Origin: Metallyticus violacea
Lineage: Eukaryota > Arthropoda > Insecta > Mantodea > Metallyticidae
NCBI GenBank assembly: GCA_030762175.1
Contig: CM060838.1
Coordinates: 22,624,001-22,688,000 of the forward strand
Length of the DNA stretch: 64,000 nucleotides
Reading direction: 5' to 3'
A program made the position numbers and the translations under genes. Below the pieces are notes generated by a model. It worked only from the letters and a program-made list of their open reading frames with translations. It was not told the DNA's origin and did not search any database. Positions 48,440-58,618 of this stretch are shown piece by piece. Each line of letters starts with the position of its first letter. Position 1 is the first letter of the stretch.

Positions 48440-48680
48440 AGTTAAAGACGCGAACTCGTAAGCGGAGCGGTAAGTCTGGAGTTCGAATCCCGTCAGGACC
48501 TTCCTCCCTTATTGAGGTTTTTTCCAGGGTTTCCTTAGTCTTCATAAATAGCAAATTCCGGGGAGGTACCCTAAACGTCCTTTAAATCCTTTCCCAATAT
48601 ATCATTTCATCTCATGTATCAAAGGTGTCGAACGCCTGTGGTGTGTCTGTAGTAAAAATGGGCGTTAAAACGTCATTCAT
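48440..48680 (+). mobile_element. SINE-B, slightly shortened
   Basis: Plus-strand copy: GACGCGAACTCGTAAGCGG, B box GAGTTCGAATCCCGTC, TTGAGGTTTTTTCCAGGG, CCGGGGAGGTACCCTAAACG, TTTCATCTCATGTATC and a tail GTAAAAATGGGCGTTAAAAC. About 25 bp around the GGCCTGGAAC segment of the body are deleted. The first 20 bp of the head are not recognisable. Confidence 0.85.
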
Positions 48681-49794
48681 GAATTGAAAAGCCATTGCTC
48701 CACCTGTGGTGATGTTTTACGTGGTGGCCTCAAACGCGAGGCATGACATTTTCTACTGTAGCAAGTTGTTGCAAAGAACAATGAGATGCATTTTATTCCA
48801 CTGCTGACAAACTTTTCAGAAACCATACATAGTTCGCGGTTTTATGCTTCTAAGGTCCCTTTTCAATAACGCAAATATACAGAAAGCTATTGACAATGCA
48901 TCAGGGGATTAAACAGGGATATCGCTGTATGTATACACATTTCCTCCCCATATTCTTAAAAAAAATAGCAAACTGAAGCAGACGTTTGGTTTGAAACCTT
49001 ATTCTGATACAGCAGGCCGCTTTTTAGGTTAAAATTCCGGTTGATATAATGGTGTTTACAGTTTTTTAATGAAATTTCCCTCTGTGTTGCTGGATTTTGG
49101 TCAAAACAAGGGCCATAACCTTCCGAGGATATCGCGGTTATGCCTGCAGGCTGGTTGTGGATTTGCCTGATTCTTGCCCTTTGAAGTAAATCCTATTCTT
49201 GCCTTAGATTTTTTATTATTTAATTGTATTATTTAATTTTTACTATATATATTGTATGATATGCCTTTCTTAGACTGGTAAAACCACATCTTAGAAGTTG
49301 ACAATTGAACTAGAATTCCTGTTAACACTTCAATACGAATTTTAATTGTGTCAGAAGACGTGATTCACTCTTGAACAATTCCAAGAGTTACATTGCTTGA
49401 TAACCTCGGAAATAGAGCATATTGCATCGGAAAGGGCAGTAATGTACCCTTTATTTAATTGTCATTTTAAGTGGCAGATACAAGAGCACACTGCAGTACA
49501 CATATATATATATATATTCAACATGTTTTCTTTCGCATAGAGCACACACACTAGAAGTTAACAGGCCGGATATTTACTCCCTTACTTCTTTCTTCCCAAA
49601 CACTTACTTTTAGACATTTTGATAATATACCAACATTTCTATATAACGTGTTAATCTTGTTAACGCTATATTAAGAAAGTTTAATACTTTAACGATATGC
49701 ATCTTAAGATTTCGCTTTATTCAAAAGATAGTAAACGAGCAATATCTGTAGAATTAAAATTAAATACAATTCCATTATCAACTTTACTTTTTGA
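48681..49794. other. unassigned spacer
   Basis: No gene or repeat family recognised; short TA run near 49503-49517. Confidence 0.5.
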
Positions 49795-50615
49795 AATTGT
49801 TTCAAACAAAAATGTTTTAACATTATAGGAGAGTTCTTGTTGATGGTATACTTTTTTATACTTCCTTTTTTTAAGTTGCACGATCTACTTTTTATTCAAG
49901 AGCACTTACCCTCTTCACAGATTAGTACACCATACCATTTTAGTCGAGAAATCAGTAGATATGTTAACGATAAATGTATGATTTTTTTATTTAATAACAC
50001 TGCAATGCACTTGTTTAACTAAATCATTTAATCTCTTCAATTATGAAATTGAATACCAACTTACATTCTCCGTAGATAAGCAGCAGTTCTATTTTCTCTT
50101 CATGCATAAACATCTTGTAATTTTTGCATCTTTATAGAAGAAAATAATTCTTAATGGCTCAGCTAAGTACTAACTTACTCTGATGAAAGACTACAGTGCA
50201 CTGGTATGTATCTAAAGCAATTTGAGGGGCAAGGGAAATGAGTTACCAACCCGCGCCTCCCTCTGAGAGCACCTGTGTGTACATGCATTGGAAAAAAAAA
50301 AAAAAACAACAGAACTCTACTACAATACCTTAATGGATAAGTAATTTGTGCAACCAAGGCATTAAACAGCTTGGTTTCTTCAATAACTTTACATTCCTTA
50401 CCCTTTGCACTTCTACTGTTTTCTTGACAAAAATAGTACAATATGATATTCTTTGAATAGTTTTGGAGAGAATAAATGTATTCTTGAATATAATGTACAT
50501 AGTGTCATTAAAAAAACGGATTTCTACCTCGTATCGCCTACATTAATGGAGATGCAAAAAAGTATACCATCAACAAGAACTCCCCCATGATGTTATCTTT
50601 GGTTTGAAACAATTT
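49795..50615. repeat. long-spaced inverted repeat, possible DNA transposon remnant
   Basis: 49831-49857 and 50556-50582 are perfect 27-bp reverse complements (core TTCTTGTTGATGGTATAC). Similarity continues outward, with AAATTGTTTCAAAC at 49795-49808 and its complement at 50602-50615, and scattered matches between. The spacer of about 700 bp encodes no recognisable protein; the 88-codon minus frame 50441-50175 has no domain. A pair of matched arms at this distance suggests the sub-terminal parts of a small non-autonomous DNA transposon. The true ends are not identified. Confidence 0.6.
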
Positions 50616-50978
50616 GTCGTTTGACGCATAACCAATAGTCATTTTGTGTGTGCAAGATAAATGGAACACACTGTATAACGTATATATTCCTTAATACATA
50701 TACAAATTAATGAAATACCGGGTATTAACAACACTGCTATAAATTCACAGATTTTACATGGGTCTTAGAAGATTTGAAATGTGAAATCTTAAAATTTTTT
50801 TTACAAAAACTTCAAACTCGCTTCGCAAAAAAGGAAACGCAAATGTCAACAGCTCATTGGGAATTTTTTCAAGATCTAGTGAAATAAAAGTCTAAAATAT
50901 AGGACTAATCATGTGATACTGCCGCACTGACCAACTGTTAACCGATTTATTGTGTTATTAGACTATAGAGTCAACCAT

Positions 50979-51050
50979 CCACTGTGTGGTCTAATGGATA
51001 AGACGATAGCCTATGTTATCAAAGGTCCTGAATTTAGGTCCTATGGAGTA
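50979..51050 (+). repeat. tRNA-Arg-like pseudo-head
   Basis: GTGTGGTCTAATGGATAAG is a very tRNA-like D-arm/A box, as in arginine tRNAs. The expected T-arm is degenerate (GGTCCTGAATTTAGGTCC), without the invariant TTCGA. Probably a dead tRNA or the head of an otherwise unrecognised SINE. Not a functional tRNA. Confidence 0.35.
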
Positions 51051-51101
51051 GATATTTATTAATTTTATGATGAAGCATGCTCATACATAAAATGTGAAAG
51101 G

Positions 51102-51126
51102 TAAAAAAAAAAAAAAAAAAAAAAAA
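51102..51126. repeat. poly-A run
   Basis: A homopolymer of about 24 A, soon followed by a short TA repeat (51136-51151). It may be the tail of the tRNA-like element at 50979, but the sequence between is unassigned. Confidence 0.7.
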
Positions 51127-51396
51127 GTAATCAATATATATATATATATATTGATTTTATGAACCCCTTGCTGATAGATATAATAGAAAGTTTATATCGA
51201 AAATTAAAGACTCTTTCCATTCCCGAAAAAAAACTACACCATTCCATTTGAAAAAGCAATTTGACCTTAAATGTCAATGGGAAATGCATTTCAAGGACGA
51301 GTTAAGATGGCTATACCCATATGAATACTTCAAATTTTGTCACAATTTTATCCGTCGTTCTGGAATAAAATGGCCGCAACACTATAAATGCCTCAC

Positions 51397-51432
<36 letters not shown>

Positions 51433-51461
51433 CGTGCGTGCGTGCGTGCGTGCGTGTGTGT
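51397..51461. repeat. compound (TG)n(CGTG)n microsatellite
   Basis: TG repeats (51397-51424) change to CG and then CGTG units and end in TGTGTG. Three frames read through it as Cys-Val-rich peptides, which are artefacts. Alternating purine-pyrimidine sequence of this length can adopt Z-DNA. Confidence 0.9.
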
Positions 51462-52417
51462 AAACATTATTTTTCAAATTCTAGTTCAAGGTCTCATACA
51501 AGAGCTATGTTTGCTCCTAGCAATACTTGGAACGTTCTTGCTGGTTATTTTTGCACGATTCTTGGAATCATGTGTACGTTGAAGGTCATAAATTAAAATA
51601 CAAGAAGCTTTCCTGGCGGCGTGTGACAACGGCTTCCTGCATGACCTTTATTGATTCCGAGGCAAATAAAACAAACAAAAGAGCAACGTCCGTTAAGCAT
51701 CGGGGGAGAAGGGTGGGTCTGTCGTTCTTCCCTGGTCAAGGTCGCGCTTAGCACTTGGGGCCACAGGTGTCTTCAACGTTTAGGGATTTAGGGGATTTTA
51801 GGAAAGCCGGTGGAAAAGTAAAGGCTAACATTTTACCAACTATATAAGGGAAACCTGGATATAATATCGCCCTTATTCTGTTGTTAAGGCGAATTTGCGA
51901 TAAAGTGAAATATCCTTTATTGCATTTCCTGGCTGACATTGAATACGGAATTATTACATATTGCACTTATGAATAAATTTCCAAATTAAACAGTTTACTG
52001 GATTCGCTCACTCTAATAAAAAAACTACAAGTTTAATCAGTGGCGGCTCGTGACATAAAAGGTGGTGCTGCCCTACCTCCATATAAGTTAAGTTTGAAAA
52101 AAGTTGAGGATCTACTCTATAGTTTGGGTGCAAAGACATACCGATATATACAAATATATCTAATTACTGCTCATACAAAATATAACACATCAGATATTCT
52201 ACAGCAGTTGTAGGAAAGGAAATTTTAAAACACATAATGGCGTACTTACACAAAATGCACTTTTGTATGTCATTTTATGTAAATGCACCTATGCATCGAA
52301 ATGGCGAAGTATAAAACCGAAACTATAAGCACTAGTACAACGCCAATCACTTCAATATAATCAGAGCTAAATGCAAAAGCAAATAAAGTAATCTCTTACG
52401 TTAACAATCCAAAAAGA
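51462..52417. other. unassigned spacer
   Basis: A GC-richer stretch at 51610-51780 has no recognised family. At 52038 the sequence CAGTGGCGGCTCGTG resembles the termini of some hAT-like transposons, but no partner end with a matching 8-bp duplication was found. Confidence 0.4.
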
Positions 52418-52477
52418 TTTTTTTTTTTTGAGTAGTGTTTAACGCCCGTTTTTACTACTGAGGCACCACAGACGGGT
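52418..52477 (-). mobile_element. SINE-B 3' tail fragment
   Basis: Minus strand GGTGCCTCAGTAGTAAAAAC and GGGCGTTAAACACTAC followed by an A11 run: the last 45 bp plus tail of SINE-B, strongly 5' truncated. Confidence 0.8.
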
Positions 52478-52999
52478 TTGTGTTTTTGTAGCTACAAACT
52501 ATAACTAAGTGGCTAAATCACTATACCAGTAAATAGATGTAAATTTAAACATTTGCATAGCTAAACAAAATCTCAAATAAATATTTTAGCAAGCTGGCAA
52601 TGTTCGCGCAGGTTTCCGTGTTGCTATGGAAGCGGGGCAGCAAATCAATGGCACACATTTCTCCCCGCCCTAGATTTACCCACTGTCCGATTTCCAGTTT
52701 GGGCTGTACTTGCTATCTAGGAGTATAAAGCAAGCGCCTACATTGCCCTGGCACCCACTGTGAAACACATAGCAAGTGCAGTACATTAGTTCTGACGGCT
52801 ATCCCAGAGGATACAGATGTAAGAATCACGGCAAAGCAACGCGCTGTTATCAATAAACTCAGCAGCACTCGGAAATTGTTTAAATATGAATTAAAAATGG
52901 AAAACGATGAAATTAATAATTACGTATGCACTGGCTAAAAAGATTGGTGCAGCCGGGCTTTAACTGCTGTCGGCTCTGGGTTTAATCAAAATGAAGAAT

Positions 53000-53032
<33 letters not shown>

Positions 53033-53459
53033 TCGCATTACAATGCTCATTAGACAAAACCGATTTCCTTTTATAATGATAAATTTCCGGATTAAAATTT
53101 AAATATGAACTTTTAATGCGCGATATTATTAGCGCATCAAGAATAGTTAATCTATAAAAAAAGTTACTCTCAATTACCAGATTTTAATGAGATCACTGAA
53201 AAAATAACTACATACATCTTCTCTTACTACTATACATATAACTGGAATGAAAATATGCTAAATTCAGTGCAATATACAGAATTTTTATACGCAAGTACAC
53301 TCAAGAGTTGAGATGTTGGTATGCATAGATATTGCATCATAGCTTGGAAGAAATTTCTCTCAAAATGATTATAATCCTTGAGGTTTGACTATAAATTTTA
53401 AAGACCCTTATACAACCTAGATAAATGTGTACACCCCAATACTTCAAAAACATGAACCT
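52478..53459. other. unassigned spacer
   Basis: Contains an A27 run at 53006-53032; nothing else recognised. Confidence 0.5.
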
Positions 53460-54300
53460 TTAGATTATCTCTTGTAAAACGAACTCTGTTAAAAAAATAG
53501 CAAACTTTGCCTGTCATCGAAGTATTCCATCCATCTTGACATCATACTTTCATTTGTCAGATTTCCTAGCTGAACCTCTCCCCATACTTCTCATGTTATC
53601 CAAATTGTCAAGGAAAAAGTTCAAATCGGAATCAAGCAAAAGTAACTTCAACGACAATCGAAATCCAAGAGCTTGATAGGTTTGTAACGCATCTTGAACC
53701 GGTACCTCGTAGTTTGGAATTCTTATTTTTTCCCAGAAAATAATTACATAGGGATATTTGTTCAGCATTGTTCATACTTATAACAAAGTCGGTGTCATGG
53801 AAAAGTTCCCTTATTTGCGGTCTCAAATATCTCTGCTGCAAGCTTAGCGCGCCTTATGTTAGAAACCTTCAAGAGGGAGCAGAACTTTCCAAATCCTCCT
53901 TGCAAACTTAGCAGGATTACAACGATCTTCAAATTGCAACAAAAGTTCAACATTTACATTTTTAAGTAAAAAGTTTAGCATCTATTACCCCACATGTCTC
54001 ATTCATCTCTTCTGCCTGAGTAATGGTGTGGAATGTCACCCATTAGATTGTGCAACTGGTTTTTGAAGCATCCCGAAAGAGGAACATGCATTGGAGATAT
54101 GTTCAAATCCAAGTGCATGAAACACTCAAGTCAATTTGTTACACATGCACATTCTGCAGCGTAGAGAAGCGGGAGAATTTCTTGCTCTGTTCCGTAAATG
54201 TGTCTTATGCCAGAATATTCCACTGGCATAGCTTGAAACCAAATTAAACCGAGATATCAAACTAAGTCATGCAGTGAAGCCTACTAAATCAAGCATGGTA
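53460..54300 (-). pseudogene. second copy of the 15-kb transposase-like family
   Basis: Read minus through several frames, the order is: LCQWNILA, then KKFSRFSTLQ (about 54220-54150), VFHALGFEHISNACSSFGML (about 54100), HTITQAEEMNET (about 54010), NLKIVVILLSLQGGFGKF (about 53940-53890), RPQIRELFHDTDFVISMNN (about 53820), YQALGFRLSLKLLLLDSDLN and FFLDNLDNM (about 53660-53580), and finally YGERFS in a shifted frame. These follow the order I recall for the full-length family. A gap of about 60-80 codons lies between GKF and RPQIREL, where the 15-kb copy has LLPPLHIKLG. This copy keeps middle parts that the 15-kb copy has lost. The CACTGGGCAACAA ends were not found nearby. Unambiguously broken. 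Confidence 0.65.
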
Positions 54301-54367
54301 TACCTTCATTTCATATTTGCCACTCTTTTGATGAAACAAATTCAATTGCGCTGTCAAGAACATCCTG

Positions 54368-54372
<5 letters not shown>

Positions 54373-54400
<28 letters not shown>
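54373..54400. repeat. poly-T run (T28)
   Basis: Homopolymer just upstream (minus sense) of the pseudogene at 53460-54300. It could be the A-tail of an unrecognised retro-insertion that interrupted the family's 5' part. Confidence 0.8.
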
Positions 54401-54404
<4 letters not shown>

Positions 54405-56229
54405 GCTCTAAGTCGGCTTATAAAATGCATTTGAATGCTGTAATCAATAATTTATTTGATTGGTATTTTATTTTGGGTTTAAAGTTTTTATTTGGAAAAA
54501 TGTTGTGTTGCATCTCTCAGCAAATAAAATTAAAAAATATATTAATCAGATAAATGCAATTTAAATAACCCTGACAAAAAGCAGACTTAGGTGGTTTTAA
54601 TTACTTGTTCTTTCGGGAGTGAGAGTTAAAAACGCCACTGAAAATACCGCGGGGGCTGGACGTCTTCGCAGCCATTATCACCTGGAGGATTTATTTTGGA
54701 AAATGGATAATCTTAAAACATAATCTCTAACTAGCAATGTTCACACTTAAACGGTTGCGCAGCGACGCAGGAAGGAAACACTTGTCGCCCGAACACCGTA
54801 TCACAACCGCTTGTTCATGCAAATTAATGTTTTTCCCATCTACAATTACAAGAACGGTAATGAACGACGTTTGTGTCTAAGCACGCAACGCGCTATAACC
54901 TTCCAGGCGCTAGCGAGGTAAAAACAAATTGGGAATACAGTGAAAATGGGGTGGTTAGGAACCAGTGGCGTTTCGGCAAAATGTTTAAAGTTGCTCAAGG
55001 GGGCAGGTTTGTGTTTCAATCTGATTTTCATAACTTGAAAGTATTCTGTTCTGGGATATGACATTTTTAACAACGGTGTATTAAATTAAAATATTTTTAA
55101 GTACTCTGAAGAACCACCGTGGAAATAAAAATATTAGCCCCATGCTGGAACTTTGTACAACTTTGCCTCTAAACGCTTAAGTGGGAAATATGCATTTGTT
55201 GATATATTTCTCTCTCATTAATTTAATTTTCCTTATTAAAGCATGAGCTTCTTTGTTTTGAAGCTCACGATAAATACAACGCATTTCCTTACGAACGATT
55301 TAAATAATACACTTTAAATATTCTTGTACTTGTCTTTACGTGCACAGATATACGAGCACGAACGATACAAGATTCCTAAGCAACTTATGTACTTCAGAAC
55401 ATGTAACAACTCAAAATAAATACAAAATTGAATTACATTTATATGGATATCAAAATATTTAAATTTAATATTTGTACGAAAGATTTAAGTTACCTTACAA
55501 AAAATCAAGCATAATAAAAGAGTAATTAACTATATAATTTCTCAAATACTATACAGAAATACTATTCATCCATGAATTCTTCAACAATCGATTAGCAGAA
55601 CTTGTTACAGAATATCGATGCTAGAGTAATGTTTAATCTTTCCCTGTTATAGGATGACAATATATTGAGATTAGATAATTGAAGTTACATTCATAAAAAA
55701 GTAGCTTTTAAAAATAAGGCAAATCTATATACATCTATATACATCTATATACATATTCTTAATAAACTGACCTGGATTTTAATATAAATATTTATAAAAG
55801 AATATATATACTCACAAGAAAATTTTAAAAATTATATTTTTCGACATGTTCTTAAAATGCGTTATGTTATTTGCGCCATATATTCTTTTGTAACACGTTT
55901 GCTTTCAAAGCGATGTCGCAGAATATTAATCCATGTTTCACAATTGAAGAAAAATAAGACACAATAAGCTTTACGAGGACAGCTAGGAACTAATATGACG
56001 CAAGAGCGAATCATGTGTGGCAAAGAAGAAAGCTTATATACTAAGGTTATTTGAGTTATGGTCCGACAGAGCACATCTGCATAGTGCAAGAAGTCAATAG
56101 TCAAGCCTTATAATGCATGTGCAAACAGTGGATTATAGTTAGTTTGAGAGAGGCTTTGTAAATGAATCGTTGTGCGTTCGTGTGTTACTCGATGTTTTCA
56201 TATGTTTCAACTTTTCTTCGTAGTTACGT
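54401..56229. other. unassigned region
   Basis: No supported gene. A 10-bp tandem unit (ATCTATATAC, three copies) lies at 55723-55754. CAGTGGCGTTTCGGC at 54963 is another hAT-like terminus candidate without a partner. Confidence 0.45.
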
Positions 56230-56426
56230 CACTACATAGTCTTGAAGAACGGGTTTTTAATTACGATACATATGTCAAAACGAATTATTGCGGAAAAGTG
56301 CAAGAAAATATCCTCGCAATCATGTTCAAGATAGAGAGAAACTGTTCGCCAATTGAAAAGTTACGAGATACAGAATTTCTCAATGACAAGAAACGTGTTC
56401 TGAATCACCTTGCTCTTATGAAATAA
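56230..56426 (+). pseudogene. possible DUF4817-type HTH fragment
   Basis: The frame 56172-56426 contains EERVFNYDTYVKTNYCGKVQ, then CSPIEKLRDTEFLNDKKRV. The start matches the opening of the DUF4817 helix-turn-helix (ERVFIVETYxxTxSxxxVQ...F); the later Ser-Pro-x3-Leu region fits its middle. Shorter and less certain than the fragments at 25130 and 62596. No downstream catalytic blocks. Confidence 0.4.
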
Positions 56427-57119
56427 AAGATGAAATACAGGCTTTTCTTAAGCATATGCTGGCAATGTATTACCGCTGAGGGACATCACTTTCAACAATC
56501 TCTTACACACAGTTAGTGCTTATCATTGTCATCTGTTTTAAATACTCTTTTTCCGGTTGCGGCGGCTGCAGGCGGCTCCTAACTCAGGCGGCCGTTTACT
56601 GTACAAAGACAACGTAATAGGGAGAGTGTAACTTAGAATGTATGAGATTGATTCAAACAGTTTATTCATTAAATACGACAATGCATTCAATGTATTGTAT
56701 TTGCCGCTAGATGTGGCCGAGTTTATTGATAGATGTTGGATTGATCATCGAATTTATCAGATCATGTAGCTTATAGAAGCCCTGCAATGGAAATATTCTA
56801 AAGAACAGAAAATGTTACTAGCATACCATCAAACTAAACCGTTACAGCTCTGTAAGGCCAGCTGTCTGTAACAAGATAAACATCTCCTTTTAACAGTGCG
56901 TAACAATTAAAACATAAATAAAATAGTTTTTTTATTCCGAAAAGCAAAATATTGTAACAGTGGATGAACAAAGCGTTTGCTGTTTATTTAAACAATAAAA
57001 ATACCGCTTGAAACCTTTTGTTATAAAACTTGGGCACGATCTGCCACGACTTTACCTTTCTAAGTGCAGTATCCACTAGCTGTCACTGTAAGAGACATAC
57101 GACGTGAATATGAGGTAAC
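56427..57119. other. unassigned spacer with GC islet
   Basis: A 50-bp GC-rich islet at 56553-56600 (GGTTGCGGCGGCTGCAGGCG...) stands out in AT-rich surroundings. No gene recognised. Confidence 0.5.
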
Positions 57120-57530
57120 TTTATATATGAAAGTTGGAAACAAAAGACGAGAAAATAGGAATGTAAATAAAAGGGGGAGAGAAATGAAATGGATATAAAA
57201 ATATCCTTTGACTAAAAGAAGTTTTAAAAAGGGTGCTACGGCGGAAGCATGCGAATGGCGATAAGAAAAGGATAGCGAGTAACGGGATGGGTGGAGGGTG
57301 TAAGGTAAGAGCAAACGATGAAAAAAGGGGGAGAGGGAGGGAATCTAAAGGAATATGAAAGCGGATTAGAGAAAAGATGCGTACGAACAAAACATTACCG
57401 TGGAAGCATGCTGCAAGGTTTTTGATAATGACGGAAAGTTGTGAAAGAAGATAATGGAGAAGAGAAGCTTCGAGAATTTTGTATTCACTGCCGGCTTTTG
57501 AGACATGCACACACATAAATTTGCCTCAAG
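57120..57530. other. purine-biased strand, about 400 bp
   Basis: The plus strand is strongly purine-rich (AGGGGGAGAGAAATG, GATGAAAAAAGGGGGAGAGG, AAGATAATGGAGAAGAGAAG), without being a simple repeat. The minus strand is open for 131 codons (57516-57121) only because pyrimidine-rich sequence avoids stops; the predicted peptide is Leu/Phe/Pro/Ser-rich with no domain. Confidence 0.6.
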
Positions 57531-58129
57531 ACAAGCAGCCTACTCCACTATCTACTGTATTCAGAATTCGAAGAAAATCGTGATTAGCCTTACCCCTAAT
57601 TCAATGTACAATTTAAAACTCACCCTTTAATCTAGCGTTTATTATCATACTAAATTTAAACCTATAAACTACTATGTTCGTTCCATTTTAAACTCTGATA
57701 CCGTCTTACAGAATTCATCAATGGCAATTTACGTTACAAATTTTTCTGAACTCGTATAGAAAGCTCTGAAGAATGTGAAAACAGGAATCAGCAATAATAA
57801 GCTTTTGAGATCCGCTAAAATTCCTTATATGTAAGAAATATTTCCTATATAGTCCTCCAAACAATGCTTGCTATAACAAAAGTCTTCAGCCCTTCAATGA
57901 CAGCAGTAAGTAACCTTAATTTAACTCAGATTTTTGGATCGCAAATGCCTATGCTATTAATGAAGTGAGCTGGAGAGTCAACTTGCATGAATTAATATAT
58001 ATATATATTGAAGCGATATAAGGATATATATGCATTCTATCTATCTTAAGGAACCTTGCAATCCTTTCAAATCTTCGAGACGTTCTTTCCTTCTCCTACC
58101 GCTAGATAGCGTCTTGTCTTTCCTACACT
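57531..58129. other. unassigned spacer
   Basis: Nothing recognised; a short TA run near 57997. Confidence 0.5.
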
Positions 58130-58141
58130 CCCCCCCCCCCC

Positions 58142-58168
58142 CGTCGGTCCTCCTGGTGGTGTAGTGAA
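58142..58168 (+). repeat. SINE-A head fragment
   Basis: CGTCGGTCCTCCTGGTGGTG followed by TAGTG is the first 25 bp of SINE-A with a 3-bp insertion. It directly follows a C13 tract (58130-58142). A full SINE-A starts 150 bp downstream. Confidence 0.6.
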
Positions 58169-58317
58169 AGCTGGTGCGATTATTATTTTTTCTCTCTTTT
58201 TGAAAGGAGAAAATGCCAATGACAAAAATTAGAGAAAATTGAAATTTCAAATTTTTTGGGGGGGGGGGTTTGGCATCTTGCGAAGGAACCATCCCTAGAT
58301 CCCTAATTCTACATTAA

Positions 58318-58618
58318 TGTCGGTCCTGGCGCTGTAGTGGTTACCATACTTGCCTCCTAAACCCAAGATCGCGTGTTCGATTCCGGCCAGAATCGATGAA
58401 TTTTTTTCGGGCGTAAAAATCCTAAGTATGGCTTCCTTCGGAAGGGAAGTAAAGCTGTGGGTCCCGTGTCGTACATTTGCGGCACGATAAATAACCTCAA
58501 GCCTGAAAGAAGAGGCCTCTGAGCAAAATTTATCGGCCGTTTCACGTCCTGAATTGAATGGGGCGCTGATGACCTGAGACGTTAAAGAGCGTCCATAAAT
58601 AAACCAAATCAAAAAAAA
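58318..58618 (+). mobile_element. SINE-A copy 6, full length
   Basis: Most complete head in the window: GTCGGTCCTGGCGCTGTAGT, TACCATACTTGCCTCCTAAA, CCCAAGATCGCGTGTTCGAT and TCCGGCCAGAATCGATG, then the whole body and an A-rich tail. The anticodon-loop-like segment CCTCCTAAA flanked by CTTG and CAAG resembles arginine tRNA with a CCT anticodon. No clear target duplication. Confidence 0.95.

Noticed and set aside
51248..51596. Cys/Val- and Ala/Cys-rich open frames across the TG/CGTG repeat
   Set aside because: They are produced by the microsatellite, occur in several frames and have no non-repeat coding signal.
52038..54641. CAGTGGCG at 52038 and CGCCACTG ending at 54641 as ends of one hAT-like element around the 53.5-kb pseudogene
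   Set aside because: Only 8 bp match between the ends and the flanking 8-mers are not duplicated; it also conflicts with the CACTGGGCAACAA ends of the related copy at 15 kb.
57060..57516. 131-codon minus-strand frame rich in Leu/Phe/Pro/Ser
   Set aside because: Explained by the pyrimidine-rich strand, which lacks stop codons; no domain or splice signals.
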